64,000 nucleotides of DNA from Hysterangium stoloniferum. Its lineage: Eukaryota; Basidiomycota; Agaricomycetes; Hysterangiales; Hysterangiaceae. A model generated the notes under the pieces. It was not told the origin of the DNA and did no database searches. It saw only the letters and a program-made list of their open reading frames with translations. The stretch lies in NCBI GenBank assembly GCA_015178975.1, contig WHVD01000072.1, positions 248,001 to 312,000 on the forward strand, given 5' to 3'. Shown in pieces: positions 26,310 through 39,954 of the stretch (positions are counted from its first letter, which is position 1; every line of letters starts with the position of its first letter). A program made the translations under genes and the position numbers.

Positions 26310-26737
26310 TGTTAGTAATCAAGTCTTCGCATAAACCGAAATCGGAATCGAACCTATAATGATGAGTGTATGCACATATATGCACATATATTGTAGTGCC
26401 GTTAAGGGGGAGGGAGTAACTCCTAATTACAAATTTCTCCTTAATGATGCAATGGACTAGAAACTTCGAGTATCTAAATTTCCCTTTTTTACTCCCCTAA
26501 TAACTCTCCTAAAATAATTAGAAAGTAAATAAAAAGTCGTGATATTTCACCATATACCTCAGTGAAGTTTACTCACTCACTGAGGTATATGTGCAATCAT
26601 CTATTCTTATTCTATTACTTACGAAACGTCTTATAGCTTCGAATTTAGGTACTACAATATATAGTGAAGTTTACTCACTCACTCACTGAGCTTCAAATTT
26701 AGACTCAATCTTTCAAATTCTTGTCTCCTAATTAACA
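26310..26737 (+). repeat. Copia 5' LTR
   Basis: Starts TGTTAGTAATC and ends CTCCTAATTAACA. It is about 110 bp longer than the 3' LTR, mostly because a segment near 26585-26665 lies between two copies of GTGAAGTTTACTCACTCACT. It contains the 15-bp inverted repeat CATATACCTCAGTGA with its complement. Confidence 0.9.
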
Positions 26738-26751
26738 GGTTATGGGCCCGC
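26738..26751 (+). other. Copia primer-binding site, half-tRNA type
   Basis: GGTTATGGGCCCG directly after the LTR is complementary to the anticodon stem-loop of initiator tRNA-Met rather than to its 3' end. This is the mode known from Drosophila copia, where a 5' tRNA half primes reverse transcription. Confidence 0.6.
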
Positions 26752-29700
26752 TATAGTCACACTCGAGAAACTCGCCGATAATGGCGAAAATTGGATTGCT
26801 TGGAAAAGCCGAATATTATCCATATTGGAATCAGGTGCACTGTTGAAACACATCGACGGAAGTGCACAGCACCAGATCCTACGATATATGTCACAGGAAC
26901 TGTATTAACAAATGATCAGTTAGATCTTAGGGACAAGCAAGAGGAACATTTGGATCGTTACCTTGCACGTGAAGGACAAGTCAAAGCTCAGATCTTCCTA
27001 TCTGTTGGCCCTTCTCTTATGCTCAGTCTTCAAAGACTCAGCACAGCAAGAGAAGTATGGGAGGTTGTTTGCCAGGAATTCGAGTCGAAGCCGAAAATGG
27101 CTCAAGTTGATTTGCAGCGCAGAATGTGTGCTCTAAAGTGCAAAGAAGGGGAAGATGTGCATTCCCACCTTGACACCCTGCTCGAAATGCATCAGTGATT
27201 AGCAGGCATGGGAATGAAGATAGAAGATACCGATTTCTTCAATATCATGTTGAGTTCACTCCTGGACTCTTACGACATCATGATGAACGCAGTAACGACT
27301 TCTGCAACAGCCACTGGAACTATTTTAACCCCAACAAGTCTAATAACAATGATCAAAGCCGAATATGAGTGTAGAAAATCAAAGAAAGCCCCAAACTCAA
27401 CTAATAACAACAATCACGCCCTCCTAACCAATACTAAGGGCCAGCGACAAAGTACAGGCCCTAGCAGTAACTCTTGGAACTTGAGAAATACCTCCACAAC
27501 TCAAAATAGAAACCTAACATGCTTCAATCCGAATTGCAGACAGATCGGGCATGTCATAGCCGATTGTTGGGCTAAAGGTGGTGGTAAGGAGGGGCAAGGA
27601 CCAAGATATATGTGCGGAAATTCAAGGTGCAATAGCACAAACCAAAGGGGATACAATACAGGCAACAGCAGGAATGCAAACATTGCAAATGAAGAGTCAT
27701 ACACATTCGCTAGCTCACTAAACACAGGGATTTTAACAAATGACGAAACTAGCAACAATGGTACAAAAATCGTCAAAGTATGGGACTCTGGGGCCAATTC
27801 TCATATGTCCCCATATATAAGCTTATTCTCAAGCTTCAAAACAATACACCCACCTCGGAAAATTCATGCTGCAGACAAGACAGAGTTCTTAGCCACAGGA
27901 ATTGGCAACATGTGCATACAAGTGCAAAACGGCAGCAAGCCCACTAACATCACATTACAAAATGTGTTGTACTCACCTGAATTAGCATTTACTTTAGTGT
28001 CCATTGCATGCTGCAATAAAAAAGGGTTCTCATGCACATTCAGCGATGGAAAATGCACCCTTTGAAATCTGGAGGGAGGTATATGTGGGCAAATCAATCA
28101 AATCAACAGTCTTTATCAAAGAAGTTACATTATCCACGAGACCAATAATCTACAAAATGACGCCTGCACTACAATGACAATAAATGAGCTACATACACAG
28201 ATGGGACACATAGCACCAGCTGCTGCAAAGCGAATGGTCGAAAATGGGGCAATTGAAGGAATAACACTAGACCACTCAAGGCCTATCAAGTTTTGCGAAG
28301 CCTGTATCAAAGGAGATTACTCAAGAACCAATCCCAAAAGTCCGGAAATCAGAATGAGCCAAACTTCAAGGCCAGAAGATACACACCAATGTGTGGGGGC
28401 CATCCGAAGTTCAAACTATCGGAGGTTGTAGATGGTATATATCATTTACTGATGATTTCACAAGGAAAACAAGAACCTACCTGATGAAAACAAAGGGAGA
28501 AGCATTCCAAAAGTACAAAGCATACGAGGCATTCTTAAATCAACAAAGGGACACTACAATTAAGAAGTTACAATCAGACAATGGAGGTGAATACACATCT
28601 AATGAGTTTAAAGACTATCTATCCTCACGTGGAACCCTCCAACAATTAACTGTTCATGATACTCCCCAACAGAATGGTGTCACAGAGAGACTAAATCGAA
28701 CATAGTCGAACACACCTGATCGATGCTCATCGCTGCCAATCTACCCAAGTTCCTATGGGGCGAATGCATACAACATGCAGTATATCTAAAGAATAGAACA
28801 GCAACATCAGCCCTCAATGGGAAAACACCATATGAGCTAGTTTACAACAAAAAGCCAAATCTAAGTGACTTACTGGAATGGGGAGAGATTGTATATGTGA
28901 GGATGGAGCCAGAGGGAGGTAAACTAGGACCCAAGGCAAAAGAGGGCCACTGGGTCGGGTATAGTTTTAACAGTGAAGGACACCGCATATATTGGCCAGA
29001 AAAACGAACCGTAACAGTAGAACGAAACATAGCATTCCCCAAGCAAGCTGGGGTTCCTATACTCGTATCAGGAAGGGATCTAGAACACAAAACATACAAG
29101 ATACTTCCTCAAATGCCCACAGATGTACCATTGCCCGAATCACCTCAAGTTAGCATTCCAGAGCTACCAGAAACCACGGAATCCTTACCTCAAGAGCAAT
29201 TGAGACGAAGTTCAAGAACCAGATTTCCATCTGATTATATGCACCGTCTCAGACAAGGGGAAGGTACCGCAGGTTCTAGTCAAATCGAATTTTCTCCAAA
29301 ACTGCAAGTACCAGAAGAATTCAAAAAGGCTACATGCATTATATTAGAAGATGAAAATGGTTTTGATGAAGACTCAATTTTATGGGAAGACAGTCCAAAT
29401 GAGCCACCAATTATGGTCAATAAAAACATTTCGTATACAGACACATATACCCCATCAGAGTGGATGGATTTTACAGACAGGATGGATAGTGAGAGATTGG
29501 AAATGATAGGAATGGTCGCAAACCTTCAAGAAGATGTACCAGCTACAGTGGAAGAGGCTATGAGAGGAGACGATTGGCCATTATGGAAGCCGGCATTTTT
29601 AAAGGAGTTGAAGGCCTTACACGATTTAGGCACCTGGGAACTTGTTGATAAACCCGAAGGAGTCAATATAGTCGGTTCTAAATGGACATTAAGAATAAAA

Positions 29701-31100
29701 TGCGATGCGAATGGAAATATTACCACATACAAGGCACGACTCGTAGCCCAAGGCTTTACACAAGTATTTGGGACAGACTATGAAGAGATGTTTTCTCCCA
29801 TTGTTCGTCTAGCTTCACTGAGGCTTATAACAGGCATAGCAGCTCAGAACAGCTGGCCTGTAGAGCAAATGGATGTTAACAATGCATACTTAAATGCGAA
29901 GCTTACAGAAATGGTGTATATGCACCAACCACTGGGATTTCCTCAAGGTCCAACCTCAAAAGTCCTAAAATTGAAAAAGGCCCTATATGGTTTAAAACAA
30001 TTGGGTAGAGAATGGTACAAACTATTCAGCAAGGTGATGAATCAAATGGGATTTACTTGCTCACTATCTGATCCAGCTGTATTCTACAAACAAGTGGAAC
30101 ACAGTATTATCATTATTGCAGTAGCCATGGATGATCTCACCATCATTGCAAATACGAATGAAGGGATAATTCAAACAAAGGAGCAATTCAAATTGCATTT
30201 CAAAATGAAGGATATGGGTGAATTACATTGGTTACTAAATATAGAGGTCAAATACGATATAAAGCGCATACAATCTCATTTGGGCAAACTGCATATATCG
30301 ACTTGATTATCAAACATTTCAATTTACAAGACACAGCCCCAATCACGCTGCCTATGGACCCCAAACCATTATTATCAAAAGAACAATGTCCTACTACACC
30401 AAAAGAATGTGAAAATATGAAGAACATTCCATATCACAAAGCCATTGGTTCACTAATGTGGGCTGCAATGGGCACCAGACCAGATATTGCCTTTGCAGTA
30501 TCTATTTTATCTCAATTTATGGATAATCCAGGACGAGTACATTGGGAAGCAACAAAGAGAGTACTGAAATATTTAAAGGGAACACAAGACTTCAAATTAA
30601 CATTAGGAAGAAACGAGAGTGGAATAATGGGATATACAGTTGCAGATTTGGGACAACAACTGGATCGACATTCGATGTCAGGCTATTGTTTTCTATTAAA
30701 TGGTGGAGCATTCTCTTGGAGTTCAAACAAACAAAGACTCATAACTTTATCTAGCACTGAGGCCGAATTCGTTGCAGCCACATGTGCCATCAAAGAGGCA
30801 TGCTGGATTCACAAATTCATGAACAAAGTCTTTCATCCATTCACCAAATCAATCACACTCCATTGTGACAATCAAGCCGCTATTATCATATCGAAGAATA
30901 ATAGATTTCAAGGATGAACAAAGCACATCGACATACAATACAAATTCATATATGAAATTGTGGAGAACAGCACAGTTACACTTGCATATTGTCCTACTGA
31001 AGATATGACAGCAGATATATTCACCAAAGCTTTACCTCGCCCAAAACACATCTATTTTACATCAAAACTCAGTCTTATCAATACTTGACTTGAGGGGAAG

Positions 31101-31416
31101 TGTTAGTAATCAAGTCTTCGCATAAACTGAAATCGGAATCGAACCTATAATGACGAGTGTATGCACATATATTGTAGTGCCATTAAGGGGGAGGGAGTAA
31201 CTCCTAATTATGAATTTCTCCTTAATGATGCAATGGACTAGAAAATTCAAGTAGCTAAATTTCCCTTTTTTACTCCCCTAATAGCTCTCCTAAAATAATT
31301 AGAAAGTAAATAGAAAGTCGCAATATTTTGCCATATACCTCAGTGAAGTTTACTCACTCACTCACTGAGCTTCGAATTTAGACTCAATCTTTCGAATTCT
31401 TGTCTCCTAATTAACA
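31101..31416 (+). repeat. Copia 3' LTR
   Basis: The same termini as the 5' LTR, preceded by GACTTGAGGGGAAG and followed by the CTTAA duplication. Confidence 0.9.
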
Positions 31417-31708
31417 CTTAAGACAAAGTAAACAAGTCAAAATTTGTAAAAGCAAGAGAGACATAGAGCAACAAGGAAAAATGAGATCCAAGATATGTAC
31501 AGAGTCCATGGACAATGCAGCTTGTTAGGACCAGAAAACCTGCTGGGCTCTGGACCCCATCCTATATGCACCCGACTCTCTATACCAGGTCACAGTTACC
31601 TGGAAAACCTGCCAGGCTCCAGACCCTGCCCTATAAGCACCTGACCTCTGTCTCATGCATCAGTCATCGGACAACCCACTGGGACCCACACTTGTCAAAC
31701 CTACCTAT

Positions 31709-32040
31709 TGTAAGGGGACAAGTCATGCACACTTTATTTTCCCCAGATTAGTACCCCCCAGACTATGCCTTATTGTCTATTCCATTTTATTACCTCCCCA
31801 TAACAGGACATCTTATTCTTTATAGGGTACATTGAACTGATGTAAGAGGGCGCTTAAGGCGTGGGAAAATACACTGCGTGCTGTATAGCTGACGTGTTAC
31901 ACCTGGTAGAGTTTCCTTAGACTTTTCTCTTTGGATTTCCTCTACTAGGTGAGTAGATAGTTATCTTGTATTTAGTCATTTATATATACCTTTGGATTTC
32001 CTCTACTAGTGTGATATCCACTCTTAGAGTTGCCCTTACA
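31709..32040 (+). repeat. Gypsy-2 5' LTR
   Basis: TGTAAGGGGACAAG to TTGCCCTTACA, 332 bp. It contains a direct repeat of TTTGGATTTCCTCTACTAG. Confidence 0.95.
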
Positions 32041-35000
32041 GTAGAAAAGTCTCACAATCTTCGAGAACTGGCCGCGATTTTATTACAGGTATTAGACAGA
32101 ATAAAATCACGACCCCTCCTCACACCCTTACTTCATTCAACTCACTTTTGGGATGTCTCTGCCTCCAGAGCTCGAGCAACGCTTACAGGGCATGGAACAG
32201 AATGCCCAAGACAACATCAAGGCTCTCATGGACCTTATCACCCAACTTCAACTCACCATCAGCAATCTCGCCAACTCTACATCCTCCTCTTCCTCAGCTG
32301 CACCTGCTACCCTCCCTCTACACCCAATTGCCCAGCCTACACCATCTGTCGATTCGTCGGCTCGGTCGACACGTCACCCGAAAGGTTCGAAACCGAGCGA
32401 CTTTGATGGTAATAGAGACAGTGGCCATAACTTCCTACACTCATGCTACACCTACATGATGCTATGCCCCGAAGACTTCGTGGATGACAACACGCGTATT
32501 CTTTGGGTCTTGACCTTAATGAAAACCGGTCGAGCTGCAACTTGGGCAAGTGAGGCCATCCTGCGACACCACGCTAAAGGTGTTATGTTCACGGACTGGG
32601 GCGACTTTCAGACCCAATTCGAAGCAGAATTCTACCCGCAGTTTGAACAGGAGGCCGCCGCCAGTTGACTCAATTCCACAGCATATTTTCAGGGTACCAG
32701 GCATATTGACCTTTACATCTACGAATTTCGAGAAATGGCGCATAAGGCGGAGTACACCGGTGCCCCCGCGGTCATGGCGTTCAGAGCAGGTCTGAACTGC
32801 AGCGTCAAGTGACAAGTCACGACCATGACGGTCGGTCGACCAGGCAATGGCGACCTCGACGGCTGGTTTGAGACTGTGCACATCGCAGTGCAAGTGCAGA
32901 TGGCCAGCGACACTTTCCAGCAGTCGCTCCAGCATCAAAACTTACCTTCGAGAACACCAGTCATTTTGTCGACGACCGGATTGCATTTGCACTCGATCCC
33001 CACACCCCCTCGCGTCAACTATGCACCACCGCCAGGGCCGCCCCCCGGACCTCCCTTCCAAACACCATCAATGCAATGGGGATCTGCAGTGGGAATCGTG
33101 CCTATGGAAGTGGACCGGACTCGTCGGACCCAGCAACGCATCCCTCTCAATACCTGTCGTAGGTGTGGACAGGTGGGTCATTGGGCACGCGATTGTCCAG
33201 AGATTAGGGAAATCCTCCGTTTCCTAGCAGAAGACCCAGACGACCTGTCAGCCTTCACACAAGATATATTGGCATTAGAGGATGCAGGCCATATTTCCAA
33301 TATGGACAAGGAGTCACCCCCATTGGGACAGTCGGTGGAACAGGGTTTTCCCCCCAGCAACGAGTGAAGGATGCGCCCTCGTTGCTTATTCATGACCAAC
33401 TTCACAGTGTAATGATAGATAAGATAGAGCCCCAATACACTCCTCCTACTCATGCTGAAACTGTGAAACCAATAGTCGTATCTAATCTCCCAAAACCCTA
33501 CCTCCGTCTCCCGAAGTGGGAGCGGAGATTGCCACCCACTTACATCATATGTTCAACCCTCTCGACCAATTCCTTGTCCTTGCCGATTCAGATTCAGGCA
33601 ACAGACACTGCTGAGATCCATGCCCTGAGTGCTCTTTTAGATTGTGGTGCTACAGGACTATTCATTGACAGAGACTTTGTTAAAAGGAAGCACCTCACCA
33701 CTTGTTCCCTCATTCGTCCAATTCCAGTCCTCAATGTTGATGGCACTCACAATGAGGCAGGTGCTATCATGGAAGTAGTTGACCTCATCCTGCGTTATAA
33801 AGATCATTATGAGCATGCTGTCTTTGCAGTCACTAGTTTGGGTCACCACAATATGCTTCTTGGATTCACCTGGCTGCGACAGCACAACCCAGAGGTAGAT
33901 TGGTCAACAGGCAAGGTCACCATGAGTCGATGCCCATCCCAATGCCGGACTTGCCAACAAGAGTTAAAGGAAGAGCATCGAGCAGCTGCAAGACTTCGGG
34001 CCTGTCGTACTGGGCCATTACCGATACCCATCACTCCTATAGAAGATGACTCAATAATGGAGGGAGAGGTAGAAGAAGATACTGAACTCTGAGAGGATGG
34101 GGACTGCATTTGGGTGGCCTCACTTCCCCCAGAAGAAGAGTTTATTCGTGCAAGTACTACCACCTCTCAGCGTCTTGCAGAGGCATTTCATCGTAATTCC
34201 CAACCAATGACTCCAGGTAAAGGATCAGTACAAGATCAAATTCCTGTATACCTGCATGAATATGTGGACATCTTTTCCAAGGCCACCTTTGACAGACTTC
34301 CTGAACAGAAAGCCTGGGACCATGCCATTGAACTGGTACCAGATGCCAAACCTTCATCTTGCAAGGTGTACCCTTTAGCTCCAAATGAACAGGCAGAGCT
34401 TGATGCCTTCCTTCAAGAGAACCTATCCACAGGCCGTATCTGACCCTCAAAGTCACCCATGGCTTCCCCAATGTTCTTTATTAAGAAAAAGGATGGGTCC
34501 CTTCGTTTAGTACAGGATTATCGTGTTCTCAATGCTGTCACTATCAAGAATCAATACCCCCTTCCTTTGATCTCTGACCTTATCAATCAGCTATGTGGAG
34601 CTCGCTATTTCACCAAATTAGATGTACGATGGGGCTATAACAATGTGAGGATCAAGGAAGGGGATGAATGGAAAGCAGCCTTTCGCACCAACCGGGGATT
34701 GTTTGAACCCCTTGTTATGTTTTTCGGACTCACCAATAGCCCCTCCACCTTCCAGACGATGATGAATGACATTTTCCATGACCTCATCATGGAGGGTGTA
34801 GTGGTCATTTATCTGGATGACATTTTGATATTCACCAAAACACTGCAAGAGCACTACCGTGTGTCACATCTAGTCATGCAACGGCTATGCCAGCATAAAC
34901 TCTACCTCAGGCCAGAGAAGTGTGAATTTGAGAAGACCAAGATTGAATACTTGGGACTCATTATCTCAGAGGGTCAGGTGGAGATGGATCCGATCAAAGT

Positions 35001-37278
35001 GGCTGGTGTAGCAGAATGGCCAACCCCAGGTAGCCGTAAGGAAGTACAGTCCTTCCTGGGGTTTGCCAACTTCTACCGACGCTTCATCAAGGACTTCTCC
35101 CACCATGCACGTCCCCTGTTTGATCTCACCAAAAAGGATCAGCCTTGGAAGTGGGGCAAGGAGGAAGTGGGTGCCTTTCACACTCTCAAGCATCTAGTGA
35201 CTTCAGCACCAGTTCTTGCCTTTGCGAAAGACAACCTTCCATACCGTATTGAGGCTGACAGTTCAGACTTTGCCACAGAGGCAGTACTGTCTCAGCAGTC
35301 ACAGGAGGATGGCAAGTGGCATCCCATTGCATTCTACTCCAAAAGCCTCAATGAGGTGGAACACAATTATGATATTCATGATAAGGAGATGCTGGTTATC
35401 ATCTGGGCACTGGAAGAGTGGCGTCACTTTGTAGAAGGTGCTGAGCATAAGTTTGAGATTTGGACAGACCATAAGAACCTGGAATACTTTCACACATCCA
35501 AGAAGGTGAACCGGAGGCAAGCCAGATGGTCACTTTATTTGGCATGGTTTGACTTTGAGATGCATCATCGTCCAGGAGCCTCTATGGGAAAATCAGATGC
35601 TCTATCCAGATGTGCTGACCATGGTTCTGGTGCAGAAGACAATAAGGATAGGGTACTCCTCCAACCAGAATTATTTGCTATTCGAGCATTAGAAGGGATG
35701 GAGGTTTATGGTGAAGAACGGGACATCCTGAAGGATGTCCGGGAAGGCTTGAAGGAGTCAACCCCAGAAGATGCAGTGGCAAATGCCGTTCAGAAGATGC
35801 GCAAGACTAAAAGCAGGTCTATACAGTCCTCAGAGTGGTCAGAATCAGAGGGCCTACTCCTGTTTTGTGGGAAGGTATATGTTCCAGACCACTTGGATCT
35901 CCGCCGCCGCATTATGGCCCAACATCATGATACCAAGGTAACAGGCCACCCAGGCAGGTGGACGACCTTAGAACTCATTTCCAGGAATTACTGGTGGCCC
36001 CAAATGTCCAGACATGTAGGACTCTATGCCAAGACTTGTGATGTGTGTTTGCGGACCAAGACCATCTGGCATAAACCTATGGGTCAGCTGCAGCCATTGC
36101 CAATCCCCAGTCAACGCTGGGAAGTGGTCAGTGTAGACTTTATTACGGAATTGCCAGAGGCCCATGGTTTCGATGCAATTATGAATGTGGTTGACTCACT
36201 CTCTAAACGGGCTCACTTCATCCCTACCATGACCACATTGTCAGCAGCAGGTGCAGCATGTCTTTTCCTACAGCATGTCTGGAAACTACATGGCTTGCCA
36301 ATGAAGGTGGTTTCTGACCGTGGCTCACAGTTTGTGGCAGAATTCACCAAGGAACTCTACTGCTTGCTGGGCATCAAGATAGCCTCCTCTACTGCCTATC
36401 ATCCTCAGACATATGGACAGACAGAACGTCTCAACATGGAACTAGAACAATACATACGGGTGTTCACAAATGAGCAGCAGGATGATTGGGATGAATTGCT
36501 TCCCTTAGCAGAGTTCCAATACAATAACCACATCCATTCTTCCACACAACACACACCCTTCATGGTTGACACTGGTCGTCATCCGTGCATGGGTTTTGAA
36601 CCACATCAGGTGCCATCCAGATTGGAATCTGTGAATGAACTTAAGGAGCGTATGGCAGATGCACTACAGGAAGCTCGGGCTGCCTTGCAGAAATCAAAGG
36701 ATGACATGGCGAGATACTATAACTGACGATGGGAACCCACTCCAGTCTATCATCCAGGAGATAAGGTGTTTTTGGATGCGAGTAATCTAGCAACTACCCG
36801 ACCATCAGCCAAACTGGCACACCAGCGTTTGGGCCCTTTCATGGTAGAAAGGGCAGTAGGCACACATGCCTATCGACTGCGTTTACCTCAAAAGCTCAAG
36901 CATTTACACCCAGTTTTCCCTGTTGTTAAACTCATGCTTGCTCCAGTGGACCTATTTCCAGGCCGTCCTAAGCCCTACCAACCCCCCCCAGATCTTGTAG
37001 GTAACCAAGAGGAATATGAGGTGGAGGAGGTCCTTGATAGCAGGATGCACTACAGGAAGTTCCAGTATCTTATCAAATGGAGAGGTTATGGCTATGAGGA
37101 AAATGAGTGGGTGGATGCCAAGGATGTTCATGCACCAGAACTTGTCACTGAGTTTCATCGACTACACTCAGGTGCACCCAGACCCATTCAGGAGAAAGAC
37201 TTTGCCATTTTCAGGGACCCCAAGTTGAGGTTGGATAACACTCGTGTGTCGGGGCGCCACACCTAGATGGGGGGGTGA

Positions 37279-37610
37279 TGTAAGGGGACAAGTCATGCAC
37301 ACTTTATTTTCCCCAGATTAGTACCCCCCAGACTATGCCTTATTGTCTATTCCATTTTATTACCTCCCCATAACAGGACATCTTATTCTTTATAGGGTAC
37401 ATTGAACTGATGTAAGAGGGCGCTTAAGGCGTGGGAAAATACACTGCATGCTGTATAGCTGACGTGTCACACCTGGTAGAGTTTCCTTAGACTTTTCTCT
37501 TTGGATTTCCTCTACTAGGTGAGTAGATAGTTATCTTGTATTTAGTCATTTATATATACCTTTGGATTTCCTCTACTAGTGTGATATCCACTCTTAGAGT
37601 TGCCCTTACA
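37279..37610 (+). repeat. Gypsy-2 3' LTR
   Basis: Same length as the 5' LTR, with two transitions. It is preceded by GATGGGGGGGTGA. Confidence 0.95.
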
Positions 37611-38130
37611 CCTATACCCAACTCTGTCAGGACCCATGCATGTCAAACCTGTCTATGTCTGACTCCATTTCATGCACCAGTCACCAGACTCCACCTGGAC
37701 AACCTGTTAGCTCTCTAACTGAGCTCTGCTCCCATTATGGTCAAATGATCTGTCATGTTTCAGACTCCACCTCCATTCCTTTCCATCCCTAACACCTAGT
37801 TTGGTGTTTATCTGTCCTGTTTCATGATTACTTGTTTTGGCTTTATTATTACCAGATTTGGTATTGCATACATTCAACAGTCTATATAATCTAGCTAATG
37901 TTGTACATACAATCTGGTCAGAAAATCAACTAAGTTTTCAACTAAAGTTCCCCCCAGTTACTTAACATATAACCTGCTCTATCTCTCAGCCCTGAAGTAC
38001 AATGCTATTGACCCCATCAAAGCCCACAGGCATTCTGACTGACCTCCCAACATATCATCTATCACCTATCAACCTATTGACTATACCCAGACTCCCTGGG
38101 TTTCCCATCTGCCTGTCTGAAATTGGACAC

Positions 38131-38813
38131 CATGGAGGGTGTTTATAATTACTATAATATCAAATATTTATTAATAAAAGCCTTATTTTTACAAAACTCC
38201 ATCTTTAAATAGTGACATATCCTCTGAGAGTATTATATTGTTAACCACCAATCATAAGAAACAATTCTTCATATTACATCCTAAATAATTCAGAGTCAAT
38301 TAATAGAACCTATTGTATATGGTTTTCCAAGTTATGTAAATACTTGCTAATACTTTTATTAGTACTTTGTTTTTTAAAAGTTGTAATGTAGTTATTTCCA
38401 TGTAAAATATGTAAAATATTATTGGAAATTTTACATACCACAGCTTTCTTGATTAAGTAAAACCACCTATACATTCTAGGTATGTTGAATCAAGTAGAAA
38501 TCTGTTTAGATTGACAGATCCATTCTGAAGTAATACATATGTATTTAGAGGTGCCAATGATATATGTACATATGCATGGAATGGACTATCTAAAAGTATC
38601 TATTTTTTAAAAGCATTAATGTTTCAAACTACTAATTTCTTTTATTGTCTACTCGTGTCTGGAAAGATTCTTTAGTTTGTAATGTACAAGAGAGTTTAAA
38701 ACTTTTTGAAAGTTTTAAAAACCAAATTATGTTTGAATCACATCCCAGATGTTTAAATGACCTTTAGAGTATATTAGAATTTGGTATACTTAATAGTTTT
38801 CAGATATCCTCCC
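38131..38813. mobile_element. AT-rich insert in the outer Gypsy-A LTR
   Basis: Other LTRs of the family read directly from CTGAAATTGGACA into ACGATCTCG-type sequence. Here about 680 bp of AT-rich DNA intervenes. Its ends, GGAGGGTGTTTAT and the complement of ATATCCTCC, share a weak GGAGG inverted end. There is no coding potential. It may be a non-autonomous DNA element, but target duplication is not clear. Confidence 0.45.
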
Positions 38814-39918
38814 ACGATCTTGTGAGGGCACAGTCTATAAGCTGAAGCCAAGTCCTACCAGATTATCCACAGGTTTCTCTGGAAACCCTCCACTAAGCTC
38901 CACATGTCTTTTAACAGTATTTTCTGACCTGGACTCACAGATCATGTCAATATGCCACCAAGAAGAAAAGCACCCATACAGGAATCATTACCTGGACCCT
39001 CAACTCTTCATTCCCCACTTACTTTGTATACCAGCCAGACACTCACAAACCAGCCAGACACCATGGACAAACCCTGTATTGAAGAAGTCCCGGAAAACCC
39101 AGACAATTCCAAGCATGAGGACAAGTCTGTGGCCCTGACAAGGGCAAAGGTGTCAAAAATTCCCCATCTAATGAGTGACTGCCACTTTCAGATCCCACTT
39201 CCGAGTTGTTAGCAATCACTTTAGAAAGATTGATGAATCACATGCTTGGAGAAGGCAAGAAAAAGGATCTGGAACCTCTGTGGTCAAAAGTCAATGCTCT
39301 GGAACCTTTCATGGGTTCCAATCCCAACAAACTTTCCACCTTCCTCATGCAATGTCACTTCAATTTCCGCAATCAATCTGCCACATTCTCCATGGACTCC
39401 TGAAAAGTCAATTACGCACTCTCATACCTCTCAGGATCTGCATTGAAATGGTTTGAACCAGCTTTTAGTAGACTTTCTGAAGAAGAGCCGACCTGGCTTG
39501 AAGATTGGAATGAACTTTGGCCTGTACAACCCAACTGGAGAAGCCGAGAATAGCCTCACCATCTTTGCATGAAGGACAGACAGCACATCATGGACTACAT
39601 TGTCCAATTCAACAATCTTGCAGCTTGTTGTCAATGAGGCAATCCCACTCTCTGCCACCAGTTCTATGCCAGTCTGCCATCCTGCCTCAAGGACAAAGTC
39701 TCAAAAGGTGAAGATGGCAAACCCAAAACATTGTCCCATATGCACCTCAAGGCTCAGAATGGGGATGCACACTATTGGGAATGTCATGTGGAAGTTGCCT
39801 GCAAGACCTCCATGGACAAGGTCAACAAGTCCACAGTCAACAAGCCCAACAATAACACCCCATCTACCAGCAACCAAAACTCCATGCACTCTGACCAGAA
39901 GAACAATAAAAAGTCTTC

Positions 39919-39919
39919 C

Positions 39920-39954
<35 letters not shown>

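Larger units (their letters stand above)
26310..31416 (+). mobile_element. Ty1/Copia LTR retrotransposon, broken
   Basis: Bounded by a 428-bp 5' LTR (26310-26737) and a 316-bp 3' LTR (31101-31416), with TSD CTTAA on both sides (26305-26309 and 31417-31421). Parts in order: gag with a UBN2-like region (about 26800-27400), CCHC knuckle (about 27521-27566), aspartic protease near 27780, GAG-pre-integrase and integrase (about 28170-28710), reverse transcriptase (about 29550-30250) and RNase H (about 30700-31060). A polypurine tract (GAGGGGAAG) abuts the 3' LTR. The pol order, integrase before reverse transcriptase, is diagnostic of Copia. It is a fossil with roughly five to seven breaks. LTR divergence of several percent suggests moderate age. 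It sits inside the old Gypsy-A remnant. Confidence 0.9.
23906..31522 (-). mobile_element. Gypsy-A remnant, oldest copy, truncated, carrying two insertions
   Basis: An LTR-like start (TGTTAAGCATGG) at 23906 continues after a solo LTR at 24763-24975, then the family's post-chromodomain region to 26309. After a Copia insertion it continues at 31417-31522. Order and orientation match the low-coordinate end of the full Gypsy-A copy at 43687-51155, including the CTATATAAAAATTGAAAATA-type leader near 25245 and the antisense frame. No gag or pol remains. It is heavily decayed, a fossil. The plus-strand Gypsy-A copy begins where it stops. Confidence 0.65.
31709..37610 (+). mobile_element. Gypsy-2 chromovirus, youngest element, nearly whole but broken
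   Basis: Two 332-bp LTRs (31709-32040 and 37279-37610) differ at only two positions, both transitions. TSD CCTAT lies at 31704-31708 and 37611-37615. Parts: gag (about 32150-33370) with CCHC knuckle CRRCGQVGHWARDC near 33153; aspartic protease near 33640; reverse transcriptase with YLDD (about 34460-35000); RNase H (about 35230-35500); integrase with an HHCC zinc-binding region and DDE core (about 35910-36480); and a C-terminal chromodomain (about 37010-37160). A G-rich polypurine tract abuts the 3' LTR. Integrase after reverse transcriptase plus a chromodomain defines the chromovirus branch. It has about four or five breaks despite young LTRs. It is inserted in the outer Gypsy-A 5' LTR. Confidence 0.95.
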
